A DNA stretch of 64,000 nucleotides from Pseudomonas arsenicoxydans (GTDB lineage: Bacteria; Pseudomonadota; Gammaproteobacteria; Pseudomonadales; Pseudomonadaceae): positions 62,001 to 126,000 of the forward strand of contig NZ_RCZE01000013.1 in the NCBI RefSeq assembly GCF_006438915.1. Direction: 5' to 3'. The notes below the pieces were generated by a model. It made no database searches and was not told where the DNA came from. It saw nothing but the letters and a program-made list of their open reading frames with translations. The position numbers and the translations under genes were made by a program. Position 1 is the stretch's first letter. Each line of letters starts with the position of its first letter. Below, piece by piece: positions 16,459-25,032 of the stretch.

Positions 16459-16550
16459 TGTGGGAGCGGGCTTGCTCGCGAAGGCGTCGTGTCAGTCGAC
16501 ATTAATATTGGCTGACCCACCGCTTTCGCGAGCAAGCCCGCTCCCACAGG
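16459..16550. repeat. REP pair, family A
   Basis: Inverted TGTGGGAGCGGGCTTGCTCG units follow the dehydratase gene. Confidence 0.9.
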
Positions 16551-16557
16551 TACTGTG

Positions 16558-16586
16558 CCGCCCCTGACTGCTGGGGTGGTTTTTTT
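16558..16586 (+). terminator. Intrinsic terminator after the dehydratase gene
   Basis: CCGCCCC and GGGGTGG form a 7-base-pair stem (one G-U) with an 8-base loop, followed by seven T. It lies 27 bases before the GMC oxidoreductase start, so that gene may receive only read-through transcription. Confidence 0.6.
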
Positions 16587-16612
16587 GTAAACGACTTACG
16601 CGGTAACCCTGC

Positions 16613-18220
16613 ATGACTTACGACTACATCATCGCTGGCGCTGGCGCCGCAGGCTGCATCCTGGCCAACCGGCTGTCCGCCAGTGGCAAACATTCGGTGT
16701 TGCTGCTGGAAGCGGGCGGCAAGGACAGTTCCTTGTGGTTCAAGATCCCGGTCGGCTTCGCCAAAATGTATTACAACCCGACGTTCAACTGGATGTATTA
16801 CAGCCAGCCACAAAAGCAATTGGGTAACCGCGAAATCTACGCACCCCGCGGCAAGGTGCAGGGTGGTTCGGGTTCGATCAACGCGATGATCTACGTCCGT
16901 GGCCAGGCCCACGATTTTGACGATTGGGCGGCCAACGGCAACGAAGGCTGGGGTTTCAAAGACGTCCTGCCGTATTTCCGCAAACTGGAAAACCATCCGC
17001 TGGGCGACAGCGAATACCACGGCGGCAGTGGTCCGATCAGCATCACGCCGATGAAGGGCCAGACCCATCCGATCTGCGATGTGTTCCTCAAAGGCTGCGA
17101 TGAACTCGGCTACCCGCACAGCGACGATTTCAACGGTCCGAAATTCGAAGGCTCGGGCATTTACGACGTCAACACCAAAAAGGGTCAACGCTGCTCCAGC
17201 AGCTTCGCGCATTTGCACCCGGCCTTGAGCCGGCCGAACCTGACCGTCGAGCATTACGCCCTGGTCGACCGTGTGCTGTTCGACAACGGCCGCGCGACTG
17301 GCATTTCGATCACCCAGCATGGCGTGGTGCGAACCTTCACTGCCAACAAGGAAGTCATTCTGTGCGCCGGCGCGGTGGACACGCCGAAGATCCTGCAACT
17401 GTCCGGTGTCGCGGACCAGAAGTTGCTGGCCAAACACAAGATCCCGATGGTCAAGCACCTGCCGGCGGTGGGGCAAAACCTGCAGGATCACCTGTGCGCC
17501 AGCTATTACTACAAGGCCAATATCCCGACGCTCAACGATGAGCTGAGTTCACTGTTCGGTCAGTTCAAACTCGGTCTGAAGTACCTGTTCACCCGCAAGG
17601 GCGCGCTGGCGATGAGCGTCAATCAGGCCGGCGGATTCTTCCGTGGCAACGAGCAGCAAACCAACCCCAACCTGCAGCTGTACTTCAACCCGCTGTCGTA
17701 CCAGATCCCGAAAAACAACAAGGCCAGCCTCAAGCCGGAGCCGTACTCAGGCTTTCTGTTGTGCTTCAACCCGTGCCGGCCGACCAGCCGCGGGCATATC
17801 GAGATCGCCTCGAAAAATCCACGGGACGCCGCACTGATTGACCCGAATTACCTGAGCACCCAGAAGGACATCGACGAGGTCATCCAGGGCAGTCGCTTGA
17901 TGCGCAAAATCATGCAAGCACCGGCGCTCAAGGACATCACGGTTGAAGAGGTGTTGCCGGGGCCGGTCGTCGAAACCGACGAACAAATGCTGCAGTATTT
18001 TCGCGACAACAGTGGTTCCATCTACCACCTGTGTGGTTCCTGCGCCATGGGCTCGGACGAGCAGAAGTCCGTGGTCGACCCGCGTTTGAAAGTCCATGGT
18101 CTTGAGGGATTGCGCATCGTCGATGCGTCGATTTTTCCTAACGTGACGTCGGGCAATACCCACGCGGCGGTGTTGATGGTGGCCGAGAAGGGCGCCGATC
18201 TGATTTTGCAGGACGCCTGA
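16613..18220 (+). CDS. GMC-family FAD-dependent oxidoreductase (choline dehydrogenase-like)
   Basis: The protein has 535 residues. The FAD-binding motif IIAGAGAAGCILANRL is at the N-terminus, the second signature is APRGKVQGGSGSINAMIYVR, and the C-terminal active-site region carries the conserved His in IYHLCGSCAMG and NTHAAVLMVAEKGAD. GMC enzymes oxidise alcohol groups to aldehydes or ketones and pass electrons to oxygen or quinone. Downstream of an aldehyde dehydrogenase and a sugar-acid dehydratase, it could start the pathway by oxidising the alcohol form of the substrate. Confidence 0.9.
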   Translation: MTYDYIIAGAGAAGCILANRLSASGKHSVLLLEAGGKDSSLWFKIPVGFAKMYYNPTFNWMYYSQPQKQLGNREIYAPRGKVQGGSGSINAMIYVRGQAHDFDDWAANGNEGWGFKDVLPYFRKLENHPLGDSEYHGGSGPISITPMKGQTHPICDVFLKGCDELGYPHSDDFNGPKFEGSGIYDVNTKKGQRCSSSFAHLHPALSRPNLTVEHYALVDRVLFDNGRATGISITQHGVVRTFTANKEVILCAGAVDTPKILQLSGVADQKLLAKHKIPMVKHLPAVGQNLQDHLCASYYYKANIPTLNDELSSLFGQFKLGLKYLFTRKGALAMSVNQAGGFFRGNEQQTNPNLQLYFNPLSYQIPKNNKASLKPEPYSGFLLCFNPCRPTSRGHIEIASKNPRDAALIDPNYLSTQKDIDEVIQGSRLMRKIMQAPALKDITVEEVLPGPVVETDEQMLQYFRDNSGSIYHLCGSCAMGSDEQKSVVDPRLKVHGLEGLRIVDASIFPNVTSGNTHAAVLMVAEKGADLILQDA

Positions 18221-18333
18221 TTTCATAACCTCTGTGTATCAAAAATGAATTTCCGCCAAGTCCGCTGCTCATACTTGATAAGCAGCGGATTTATTGCGCG
18301 AAATCATGGGTGTATTCAGGGAGTGTTGAAATC

Positions 18334-18741
18334 ATGGGGCCAGTATCGACGGTGGACACGAACGTAACTGGCGGGTTGATTCTGGTGGTCGAGGATGACC
18401 CGCTGATCCTGGAATTTCTCTGCGAAATTCTTCAGGAGGAGGGGTTCGTGGTTCAGCCACAGACCAGCGCGGATGCCGCTTCTGTTTACCTGGAGCAACA
18501 CTCGGACAACGTCCGCCTGTTGCTCACCGACATCACCATGCCGGGCACGCTGAATGGCGCTGACCTGGCCAATCAGTTTGGCGACCGCTGGCCAGAAAAA
18601 CCGATCATGATCATGTCCGGTTTTGAAACCCCGCAAAGTTCCGGGGTCAGGCATTCCGTCTCGTTCATCAAAAAGCCTTGGGCACTCGGTCAATTGCTCG
18701 ACTGCGTCGAGGGCGCCTTGAAGTCCAAACCTCTCAGCTGA
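18334..18741 (+). CDS. Single-domain response regulator (CheY-like)
   Basis: The protein has 135 residues from the ATG at 18334, chosen because AGGGAG lies 10 bases upstream. It consists only of a receiver domain: the acidic pair in VVEDDPLILEF, the phosphoacceptor Asp in LLLTDITMPG, the Ser/Thr position in MIMSGFE and the conserved Lys in SFIKKPW. There is no output domain, so it probably acts by protein contact, as in hybrid kinase relays. No histidine kinase is adjacent. Confidence 0.88.
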   Translation: MGPVSTVDTNVTGGLILVVEDDPLILEFLCEILQEEGFVVQPQTSADAASVYLEQHSDNVRLLLTDITMPGTLNGADLANQFGDRWPEKPIMIMSGFETPQSSGVRHSVSFIKKPWALGQLLDCVEGALKSKPLS

Positions 18742-18830
18742 AACGTTAATGCGCTGCATGAGTCCATCTCGCAAGTAAATGCTACATTGCTCGGCACACC
18801 CGCCAGGCCCTTGCGAGAGGAAGCTCATCC

Positions 18831-19499
18831 TTGTCTGCTCATCGATCCGTTTTCAACACACCGTATCGCGCGTTCCTGTTCGACATGGACGGCACCGTGC
18901 TCAACTCCATTGCCGCCGCCGAGCGGATCTGGACGGTCTGGGCTGTGCGGCATGGGGTGGATGTCACGTCCTTCCTGCCAACCATCCACGGCACCCGCGC
19001 CATCGACACGGTGAACCGCCAGGGGTTGCCGGGTGTTGATGCCCAAGCGGAAGCCGCATGGATTACCGAGGCGGAAATCGAGGACGTGGAGGGGGTTGTC
19101 GAGGTCCGTGGTGCTGCGGCTTTCCTTCGGTCATTGCCGGCCGGTCAGTGGGCGATCGTGACGTCCGCGCCGAGAGCGCTGGCGTTGCGCCGGATGGCGG
19201 CAGCGGGGATTCCCGAGCCGGAGGTCATGGTAACGGCCGAAGAGGTCAGCGCCGGTAAACCGGATCCAGCGGGTTACCGGTTGGCAGCCAAGCGTTTGGG
19301 TGTCGAGGTTACGGACTGCCTGATCTTCGAAGACGCCACTGTAGGCATTCTCGCTGCAGAAGCGGCGGGGGCGGATTTGCTGATCATTACTGAAACGCAT
19401 GAGCATCCGATCCAGACGCAACATGCAACGTTGGCGAACTATCAGACGGTCACCGCATCCGTGGATCCCGACCACCATATCCGCCTGATACAAATCTAA
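18831..19499 (+). CDS. HAD-superfamily hydrolase (sugar phosphatase-like)
   Basis: The protein has 222 residues starting at a TTG, because GAGAGGAAG lies at the right distance upstream and no ATG precedes the catalytic motif. Motif I is FLFDMDGTVLNS, motif II is IVTSAPR, and motif III is in SAGKPDPAGY with the acidic pair in IFEDATVG. The alpha-helical cap between motifs I and II (about residues 30-90) marks subfamily I, which includes sugar-phosphate phosphatases such as YfbT or GPP-type enzymes. The substrate is unknown. Confidence 0.88.
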   Translation: MSAHRSVFNTPYRAFLFDMDGTVLNSIAAAERIWTVWAVRHGVDVTSFLPTIHGTRAIDTVNRQGLPGVDAQAEAAWITEAEIEDVEGVVEVRGAAAFLRSLPAGQWAIVTSAPRALALRRMAAAGIPEPEVMVTAEEVSAGKPDPAGYRLAAKRLGVEVTDCLIFEDATVGILAAEAAGADLLIITETHEHPIQTQHATLANYQTVTASVDPDHHIRLIQI

Positions 19500-19590
19500 T
19501 GTGGGAGCGGGCTTGCTCGCGAAAGCGGTGGGTCAGTTAGCATTTATTTACCTGACATACCGCCTTCGCGAGCAAGCCCGCTCCCACATT
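19499..19590. repeat. REP pair, family A
   Basis: The first arm starts at the stop codon of the HAD gene; inverted GTGGGAGCGGGCTTGCTCGC units lie between convergent genes. Confidence 0.9.
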
Positions 19591-19605
19591 TGTTCGGGGG
19601 CGTGG

Positions 19606-20265
19606 CTAATAAAGTCCGGGTATCAGCCGCCATGTGCTGGCGCAATATCTGTCGTACTCCCCGCCAAACTGCGCCCTCAACAACGCCTCTTCCGCATGAA
19701 TCCGCGCAATCAGCGGAATCACGGTCAACGCCGCCAGCAACAGCCCGACCCCCGAACGAAAGGCCAGTGCCCAGCCCACGGCAATCACCAGCATCCCCAA
19801 ATAACTGGGGTTGCGCAGGCGCCGGTAAATCCCGTCGGTGACCAGCGTGTGCCCCGGCTGAATCGCCACCAATCCGCTGAAGCGCTTGCCCAGTACAAAC
19901 ACCGGCCACAAGCGCAGCGCGCCGCCGAGGCAGAACAGCAACGCGCCCATCCAGCGCAGGCCTTCACCGCCAAAAGTCCAGAAGTCGATCCGGTCGGTGT
20001 AGGCCGGCAGGAACCCACTCAGCAAACCGATCACCCCGAACGCCGGAAGCACCCAGCGATTGCCCCGGTCTTCACGTTCACCGGAACTCAGATTGACCTC
20101 GGTGAACAGCGACAACACGGTCATCACCACGGTAGCGAGGGCAACCACCACCAGCGACGCTTGCGCAAAAAACGCCGCAAAGCCGCCTATTCCCCACACG
20201 GCAAGACCGAGGTAGGCGAGGGTGCCGACGATGGCGAAGAATGCCAGTTTGGCCGAGATTTTCAT
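19606..20265 (-). CDS. Isoprenylcysteine carboxyl methyltransferase-family membrane protein
   Basis: The protein has 219 residues from the ATG at 20265, chosen because a strong AGGAGG precedes it. Five or six membrane helices are followed by the family signature near the C-terminus: GHTLVTDGIYRRLRNPSYLGML, then EEALLRAQFGGEYDRYCAST. Bacterial members are thought to methylate phospholipids or other small membrane substrates using SAM; the substrate here is unknown. It follows the GlxA-type regulator on the same strand after 52 bases. Confidence 0.85.
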   Translation of the reverse strand: MKISAKLAFFAIVGTLAYLGLAVWGIGGFAAFFAQASLVVVALATVVMTVLSLFTEVNLSSGEREDRGNRWVLPAFGVIGLLSGFLPAYTDRIDFWTFGGEGLRWMGALLFCLGGALRLWPVFVLGKRFSGLVAIQPGHTLVTDGIYRRLRNPSYLGMLVIAVGWALAFRSGVGLLLAALTVIPLIARIHAEEALLRAQFGGEYDRYCASTWRLIPGLY

Positions 20266-20317
20266 GGGCACCTCCTGATGAGCCATGGCCCGTTTCAGTT
20301 TAGAGACCCGGTGCTGC

Positions 20318-21265
20318 TCACGCGTTCAACTCTGACCGGGCGTTGCGCCGGATCACTTGCGGCGGTTGGCCGAACGCCCTGAGGAAAGCTTCGCGCATGC
20401 GGCGCCGGTCAGTGAAACCGGCCTCGGTGGCGATCTGGTCGAGGGTCAGGCGCCCGCGTTCGAGCATCTGCCGCGCCGACTCCAGGCGCAGGTTTTCGAT
20501 GGCCTTGGCCGGCGTCTGCCCGGTTTCGGCGCGAAAGCTGCGGCTGAATTGCCGCGGGCTCAGGCGCGCCACGTCGGCCAGTTGCTCCACCGACAGCGGC
20601 GAGGCCAGATGTTCCCGAGCGTAGCCAAGAACGGTCTGAATGCGGTCGGATTTTGGCGCCAATTCCAGCAATGCCGAATGCTGGGACTGGCCGCCCGCAC
20701 GGCGCTGATACATCACCAGTTTCTGCGCCACGGAGCGCGCCAATTCGGCGCCGTGATCCTTCTCGACCATGGCCAGCGCCAGGTCGATGCCGGCGGTCAT
20801 GCCGGCCGAGGTCCAGACTGAGCCGTCGACCACGTAGATGCGGTCTTCTTCTACCTTGATCGAGGGAAAGCGCGCTTGCAGGTCCCGGGCATAGGCCCAG
20901 TGCGTAGTGGCCCGCCGTCCGTCAAGCAAACCCGCCTGGGCCAGCACGAACGCCCCGGAACAAATCGACGCCATACGCCGTGTGCTGCTCATGCTGTCGC
21001 GCAGGTAGGTCAACACGCTGTCGGGCGCCTGTTCGACGATGCAATCGCCGCCGACCACAATGACCGTATCGAATACCCGCTCAGCGAACGCTTGGGTCCC
21101 GACGCTTAATCCCCCGGAGGCGCGCAGCGTGCTGCCATGCTCGGAGATAACGCTGACGTCATACAGCGTCTCACCGGCGCTGAAGTTGGCGTACTCGAAC
21201 ACCGGCATGGCGGCCAGCGCCATGGACTGGAAACCTTCGAACACCACAAATGCCACGCTAGTCAT
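20318..21265 (-). CDS. GlxA-family transcriptional regulator (DJ-1/PfpI domain plus AraC HTH)
   Basis: The protein has 315 residues. Residues 1-180 form a class I glutamine amidotransferase-like (DJ-1/PfpI) sensor domain with the nucleophile-elbow Cys in RRMASICSGAFVLAQAG. The C-terminal hundred residues are an AraC-type double helix-turn-helix (LADVARLSPRQFSRSFRAET, IATEAGFTDRRRMREAFLRAFG). It is divergent from an SDR gene, which is a likely target, and a 12-base palindrome lies just upstream of its start. Confidence 0.92.
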   Translation of the reverse strand: MTSVAFVVFEGFQSMALAAMPVFEYANFSAGETLYDVSVISEHGSTLRASGGLSVGTQAFAERVFDTVIVVGGDCIVEQAPDSVLTYLRDSMSSTRRMASICSGAFVLAQAGLLDGRRATTHWAYARDLQARFPSIKVEEDRIYVVDGSVWTSAGMTAGIDLALAMVEKDHGAELARSVAQKLVMYQRRAGGQSQHSALLELAPKSDRIQTVLGYAREHLASPLSVEQLADVARLSPRQFSRSFRAETGQTPAKAIENLRLESARQMLERGRLTLDQIATEAGFTDRRRMREAFLRAFGQPPQVIRRNARSELNA

Positions 21266-21280
21266 TGCCAGACCCTCAAA

Positions 21281-21292
21281 AGGACATGTCCT
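21281..21292. promoter_or_regulatory. Perfect palindrome AGGACATGTCCT in the GlxA/SDR divergent gap
   Basis: The 12-base perfect palindrome starts 16 bases upstream of the GlxA-type start codon. It is a candidate autoregulatory operator; no regulator has been shown to bind it. Confidence 0.4.
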
Positions 21293-21389
21293 GAAAACGT
21301 ACTTTAAACGTCATTTGAGACAACTGTAAGAGCCTCTATAACTGTTCACACCCGGCGAACTGATCGCCTCACTGTGAAGGAAACCCGAC

Positions 21390-22181
21390 ATGGCTCTCTC
21401 ATCCAAAGGCACCGCACTGATCACTGGCGCTTCCTCGGGCATCGGCGCGGTGTATGCCGACCGTCTCGCCCGGCAGGGTTACGACCTGATTCTAGTCGCC
21501 CGCAGCCAGGCCAAACTGAACGCGCTGGCCAACCACCTGAGTAACGAAACCGGGCGCGCGGTGGAAGTGGTCGCCGCCGATTTGAAAGTCAAAACCGATG
21601 TGCTGCGGGTCGAGGAAATCCTGCGTAACGACGCCAGCATTACCTTGTTGGTCAACAACGCCGGCGTCGGTGCTGTCATGCCATTGCTGGGCAGCCCGGT
21701 CGATGAGATGGAAGACATGATCACCCTCAACGTCACTGCGCTGATGCGTCTGGCCTATGCGGTGGTGCCAGCATTCGTTGCGCGTGGTACCGGCACCGTG
21801 ATTAACATCTCGTCGATCGTTGCCATCGCGCCAGAAATCCTCAACGGCGTGTACGGCGGGACCAAGGCCTTTGTGCTGGGCCTGAGTCAGTCGATGCACC
21901 ATGAACTGGCGGATAAAGGCATCCGCATCCAGGCGGTATTGCCCGGCGCGACCGCGACCGATTTCTGGAACGAGGCCGGCAACCCGGTGGAAAACCTGCC
22001 GCAAGAGATCGTGATGTCGGCACAAGACATGGTCGATGCCGCGCTGACGGGTTTGGCGAACGGCGAAGTGGTGACCGTTCCGAGCCTGCACGACGGTGAG
22101 CAATGGGACCGTTACGAAGCGCAGCGTCAGACCCTTTCCGGTTTGTTTGGCAACTCCAGCGCCGCACCGCGCTATCGCTGA
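21390..22181 (+). CDS. Short-chain dehydrogenase/reductase
   Basis: The protein has 263 residues. The cofactor motif TGASSGIG is at residues 12-19, NNAG follows, and the catalytic Ser (INISSIV) and YGGTK (Tyr-x3-Lys) are present. The basic residue after the first strand (VARSQAK) favours NADP(H). The gene is divergent from the GlxA-type regulator and has a good ribosome site (GAAGGAAA). The substrate is unknown. Confidence 0.9.
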   Translation: MALSSKGTALITGASSGIGAVYADRLARQGYDLILVARSQAKLNALANHLSNETGRAVEVVAADLKVKTDVLRVEEILRNDASITLLVNNAGVGAVMPLLGSPVDEMEDMITLNVTALMRLAYAVVPAFVARGTGTVINISSIVAIAPEILNGVYGGTKAFVLGLSQSMHHELADKGIRIQAVLPGATATDFWNEAGNPVENLPQEIVMSAQDMVDAALTGLANGEVVTVPSLHDGEQWDRYEAQRQTLSGLFGNSSAAPRYR

Positions 22182-22228
22182 AACGGTGACAGGAGGAACA
22201 GCCAATCATTTAAGCCGTGACACTAACC

Positions 22229-22322
22229 CTGTGGCGAGGGAGCTTGCTCCCGCTGGGCAGCGAAGCGGCCCCAAAAATGGGCCTGCTGCGCAGTCCAGCG
22301 GGAGCAAGCTCCCTCGCCACAG
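22229..22322. repeat. REP-like pair, family B
   Basis: Arms are CTGTGGCGAGGGAGCTTGCT and its complement, with an inner complementary pair around GCAGCGAAGC. Confidence 0.9.
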
Positions 22323-22415
22323 GTGTTCAGCGCAGGTCCATTTGCTCATCAGTATTGAAGGCGGGCAGGGTGAACTAAGCTTGGATAAGAACGGTTCACC
22401 TTTGGGACACCCGCG

Positions 22416-23345
22416 ATGCTACACATCAAGACACCGTTGATCCTGCACCTGGGCCTGTCGACACCGACCCGGCGGATCTGGCTCAAGATGGAAAACCTGC
22501 AACCCAGCGGTTCTTTCAAGTTGCGTGGCATGGGGTTTCTGTGCAGTCAGGCCAAGGTGCAGGGCAAACGCCGGGTGGTTTGTCCTTCGGGCGGCAATGC
22601 CGGTTTTGCCACCGCCATTGCTGCCGCCAGCCTGGGGTTGAGCGCCTGCATTGTGGTGCCGCACACCACACCTGAATCGACCCGCGCGAGAATCCGCAAA
22701 ACCGGTGCTGAGGTGATTGTGCACGGCAAGGTCTGGGACGAGGCCAATCAACGGGCCATAGAACTTTCACGGGGCGCTGACACCGAATACGTACCGGCTT
22801 TCGATCATCCGGTGTTGTGGGAAGGGCACAGCACGCTGGTCGATGAAGTGCTGGAGGTGTGTCCTCAAGTCGATGTGATAGTGACGTCGGTGGGCGGCGG
22901 AGGTCTGCTGGCGGGAATCCTCACGGGGTTGATGCGCCATGGCCGTACGGATTGTCGGATCATCGCTTGCGAAACCGAGGGGGCGGCTTCTTTCGCGGCG
23001 GCCATGACGGCCGGGCACCCGGTGCGACTGCCTCGCATCGATACCGTGGCGACCTCGCTGGGCGCGGCGAAGGTTGCGGCCTGGCCAGTACAGCACCTGC
23101 GTGATTTTCCTCATCAATGCGTAGTGCTCAGCGATGAGGACGCGATCATGGGCGTCGTTCGTTTCGCCAACGACTTACGCCAATTGGTGGAACCGGCGTG
23201 CGGTGTTTCATTGGCTGTGGCGTACCTTGACCATCCCGCCATAGCCGATGCGCACGACGTGGTGATCGTAGTCTGTGGCGGGGTGAGTGTCAGTGCGCAA
23301 TTAGTCGCCGGGTGGGCACGTTTGTCCGCAGGGAAAGCGAATTAG
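22416..23345 (+). CDS. PLP-dependent serine/threonine dehydratase-like enzyme
   Basis: The protein has 309 residues of fold-type II. The Schiff-base Lys is K35 in PSGSFKLRG, the substrate loop is PSGGNAGFATA, and the phosphate-binding glycine loop is SVGGGGLLAG. This is the compact serine-dehydratase form without the C-terminal ACT-like regulatory domain of IlvA. It deaminates L-serine or L-threonine to a 2-oxo acid. It stands alone between a repeat and a DUF2388 gene. Confidence 0.87.
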   Translation: MLHIKTPLILHLGLSTPTRRIWLKMENLQPSGSFKLRGMGFLCSQAKVQGKRRVVCPSGGNAGFATAIAAASLGLSACIVVPHTTPESTRARIRKTGAEVIVHGKVWDEANQRAIELSRGADTEYVPAFDHPVLWEGHSTLVDEVLEVCPQVDVIVTSVGGGGLLAGILTGLMRHGRTDCRIIACETEGAASFAAAMTAGHPVRLPRIDTVATSLGAAKVAAWPVQHLRDFPHQCVVLSDEDAIMGVVRFANDLRQLVEPACGVSLAVAYLDHPAIADAHDVVIVVCGGVSVSAQLVAGWARLSAGKAN

Positions 23346-23397
23346 GGCTGGAAACGCCATCCAGCTGCCGACAGCCCCAACGCTTTTTCCCCGGACT

Positions 23398-23715
23398 TCA
23401 TTGGCCGGCAGCATCGCCTTCCTGGATCAGGATGGCCCGAGCCAGGTCTTCATCAGTGGCATTGAGGCCGGGATTGTCCTGACGGATTTTTTTCATCACC
23501 GATTCCAGATAAACCCCACGAATCGCACCGCCACTGGCGACGAAGCTGGAGGCGTCATCGCGGGCGGGAATCATGAGTTTATGGTCTTTGAACGTCGAGT
23601 ACAGCGAAGCCGATACCCCGGCCGAAGTGGCCACATCGCCTGCATCCACTTTGGCCATAGCCGAACCGAAGGGTAAACACAGCATCAGGGAAGAGATGAT
23701 AATCAGACGGCGCAT
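23398..23715 (-). CDS. DUF2388-family exported protein
   Basis: The protein has 105 residues from the ATG at 23715, preceded by AGAGGAC. A signal peptide (MRRLIIISSLMLCLPFGSAMA) is followed by the family pattern ATSAGVSASLYSTFKDHKL, IPARDDASSFVASGGAIRGV and the C-terminal DEDLARAILIQEGDAAGQ. The family is widespread in Pseudomonas, often in several paralogues, and has no established function; a periplasmic location is expected. Confidence 0.85.
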   Translation of the reverse strand: MRRLIIISSLMLCLPFGSAMAKVDAGDVATSAGVSASLYSTFKDHKLMIPARDDASSFVASGGAIRGVYLESVMKKIRQDNPGLNATDEDLARAILIQEGDAAGQ

Positions 23716-23810
23716 GACGGTGTCCTCTGAAAGCGTGAAGCAAATAGGAAGTAGCTCATAGTTTAGGATGCGCGGCGAACGCCAGGAGTTCCTTGATCGC
23801 TCGATTTCGT

Positions 23811-24584
23811 TCAATACCGCAGTGTTGCTCCGGTGGTCAGCCACTGATCACGTTCCCCTGTCAGGTTGCGTCCCGCCACCACATCAACGTCGATACGCTC
23901 GCCAAGGTGAAACCGTGGTCCGGCCTGCCATGCCTGTTCAGCACCCCGTTGGCCAAAGCGTTCGGCAATCAGCGTCAGTGACCGGGCCAGGTCGTATTCG
24001 ACGCCGGTGCCCCAGGTCCAGCGATGGTTTTGTTCCCCGTCGTCATAGGCCTGAGCCCAGCCGGTGTTGAGGTTCAGGCGCAGCGCTTGAATCGGCTGGT
24101 AGGTGAACGGAAGGTTCAGTTCACCGCCATCGAAGGCGTGTGCCCGGTTGAAAGCGAAATGCGCCGCGCCTGCCAGCGCCCATTCAAGACCGAGATCTTC
24201 TCGCGCGAACAGTGAGGCCTTGAACTGCGGGCTCAGTTGAGTTTCCGATTCTGCGTCATCGCGACTGTGCGCAATGGCCGCGCCGAGTTGCAGGTTGGGC
24301 AGCCCCTTCAGCGTGCAGTCCTGGGACAACGAGGCGTTGCTCGATGAGTGATTGTGGCGCCCGCTCTGGTACCAGGTGTCGATGTTGCATTCGCCCGGTG
24401 CATTGATCGCGGCATCATCTACCACGTACGCACCACCGGCCGCTTCGGCGTCGGACATCACCGTCAGGAGTGCGATCAGGCTCAGGGTGATACTGACGAA
24501 CATCACATTGCGCCACACCCTTCGGCCTTGCACGGGCGGCAGGCTGCGTATAAAGGACATGAATTCACGAGTCGGTTTCTGCAT
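23811..24584 (-). CDS. Exported protein, probable outer-membrane beta-barrel
   Basis: The protein has 257 residues. An N-terminal basic stretch and hydrophobic segment end at SDAEA-AG, likely a signal peptide. The mature part is a series of amphipathic strands with even aromatic spacing (WALAGAAHFAFNRAHAF, LRLNLNTGWAQAYDD, WTWGTGVEYDLA), ending in TTGATLRY, which resembles small outer-membrane barrels of the copper-resistance or transporter-like kind. I do not recognise the family. A pair of cysteines (GECNID and SQDCTL) may form a disulfide. Confidence 0.6.
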   Translation of the reverse strand: MQKPTREFMSFIRSLPPVQGRRVWRNVMFVSITLSLIALLTVMSDAEAAGGAYVVDDAAINAPGECNIDTWYQSGRHNHSSSNASLSQDCTLKGLPNLQLGAAIAHSRDDAESETQLSPQFKASLFAREDLGLEWALAGAAHFAFNRAHAFDGGELNLPFTYQPIQALRLNLNTGWAQAYDDGEQNHRWTWGTGVEYDLARSLTLIAERFGQRGAEQAWQAGPRFHLGERIDVDVVAGRNLTGERDQWLTTGATLRY

Positions 24585-24639
24585 GAGTTTTACCTCGAAG
24601 TGTTCATTGAAAAGCAGCCCCCTGAAACCGCCAACCCCT

Positions 24640-24674
24640 GTAGCAGCTGTCGAGCCTGCGAGGCAGTTGCTACA
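24640..24674. repeat. Imperfect palindrome TGTAGCAGCT...AGTTGCTACA
   Basis: The two 10-base arms (one mismatch) enclose an inner GAGCCTGCGAGGC hairpin. It lies at the stop of the SLOG gene and resembles another Pseudomonas intergenic repeat type, present only once here. Confidence 0.6.
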
Positions 24675-25032
24675 AAGGGAGAGCGGGGTTGGCTAGCGAT
24701 AAGGTTTGCAAACCGGCCGCCCTGGCTTGGGCGACCAGTTCTTCGGTGTCTTCGCCGCCGGGAAGGGCGATCACCACGTCCGGTCGGCTGTCGCGCAACA
24801 TGAAGTGGTTGCGCAAGCGTTCTGCCGACTTGCCATGGCGTTGCCAATTAGGCGGGTAGCGCACAAGGTCGATACCTTGTTCTCGCGCCCATTCTTCGAT
24901 TTCACTGCCCAGATGCGGGTTACCGCCATGGATCAGCACACGCACCGGATGCACGCTCTGGAAGGCGTCGAGCACCCGTCGGCACTGGCCACTGTCGGCG
25001 TAATGGCGACCCGCACAAATCAGCAGGCGCAT
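24670..25032 (-). CDS. DUF2493/YspA-like SLOG-fold protein
   Basis: The protein has 120 residues starting MRLLICAGRHYAD. Features typical of the cpYpsA-related SLOG nucleotide-binding fold are the first strand with AGRHYADS, the glycine-containing turn VLIHGGNPHLGSEIEEWA and IALPGGEDTEELVAQA. Members are thought to bind or process a nucleotide-derived ligand and often appear in signalling or defence contexts. The start overlaps the end of the Na/Pi cotransporter gene by 13 bases, which implies translational coupling. Confidence 0.75.
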   Translation of the reverse strand: MRLLICAGRHYADSGQCRRVLDAFQSVHPVRVLIHGGNPHLGSEIEEWAREQGIDLVRYPPNWQRHGKSAERLRNHFMLRDSRPDVVIALPGGEDTEELVAQARAAGLQTLSLANPALPL

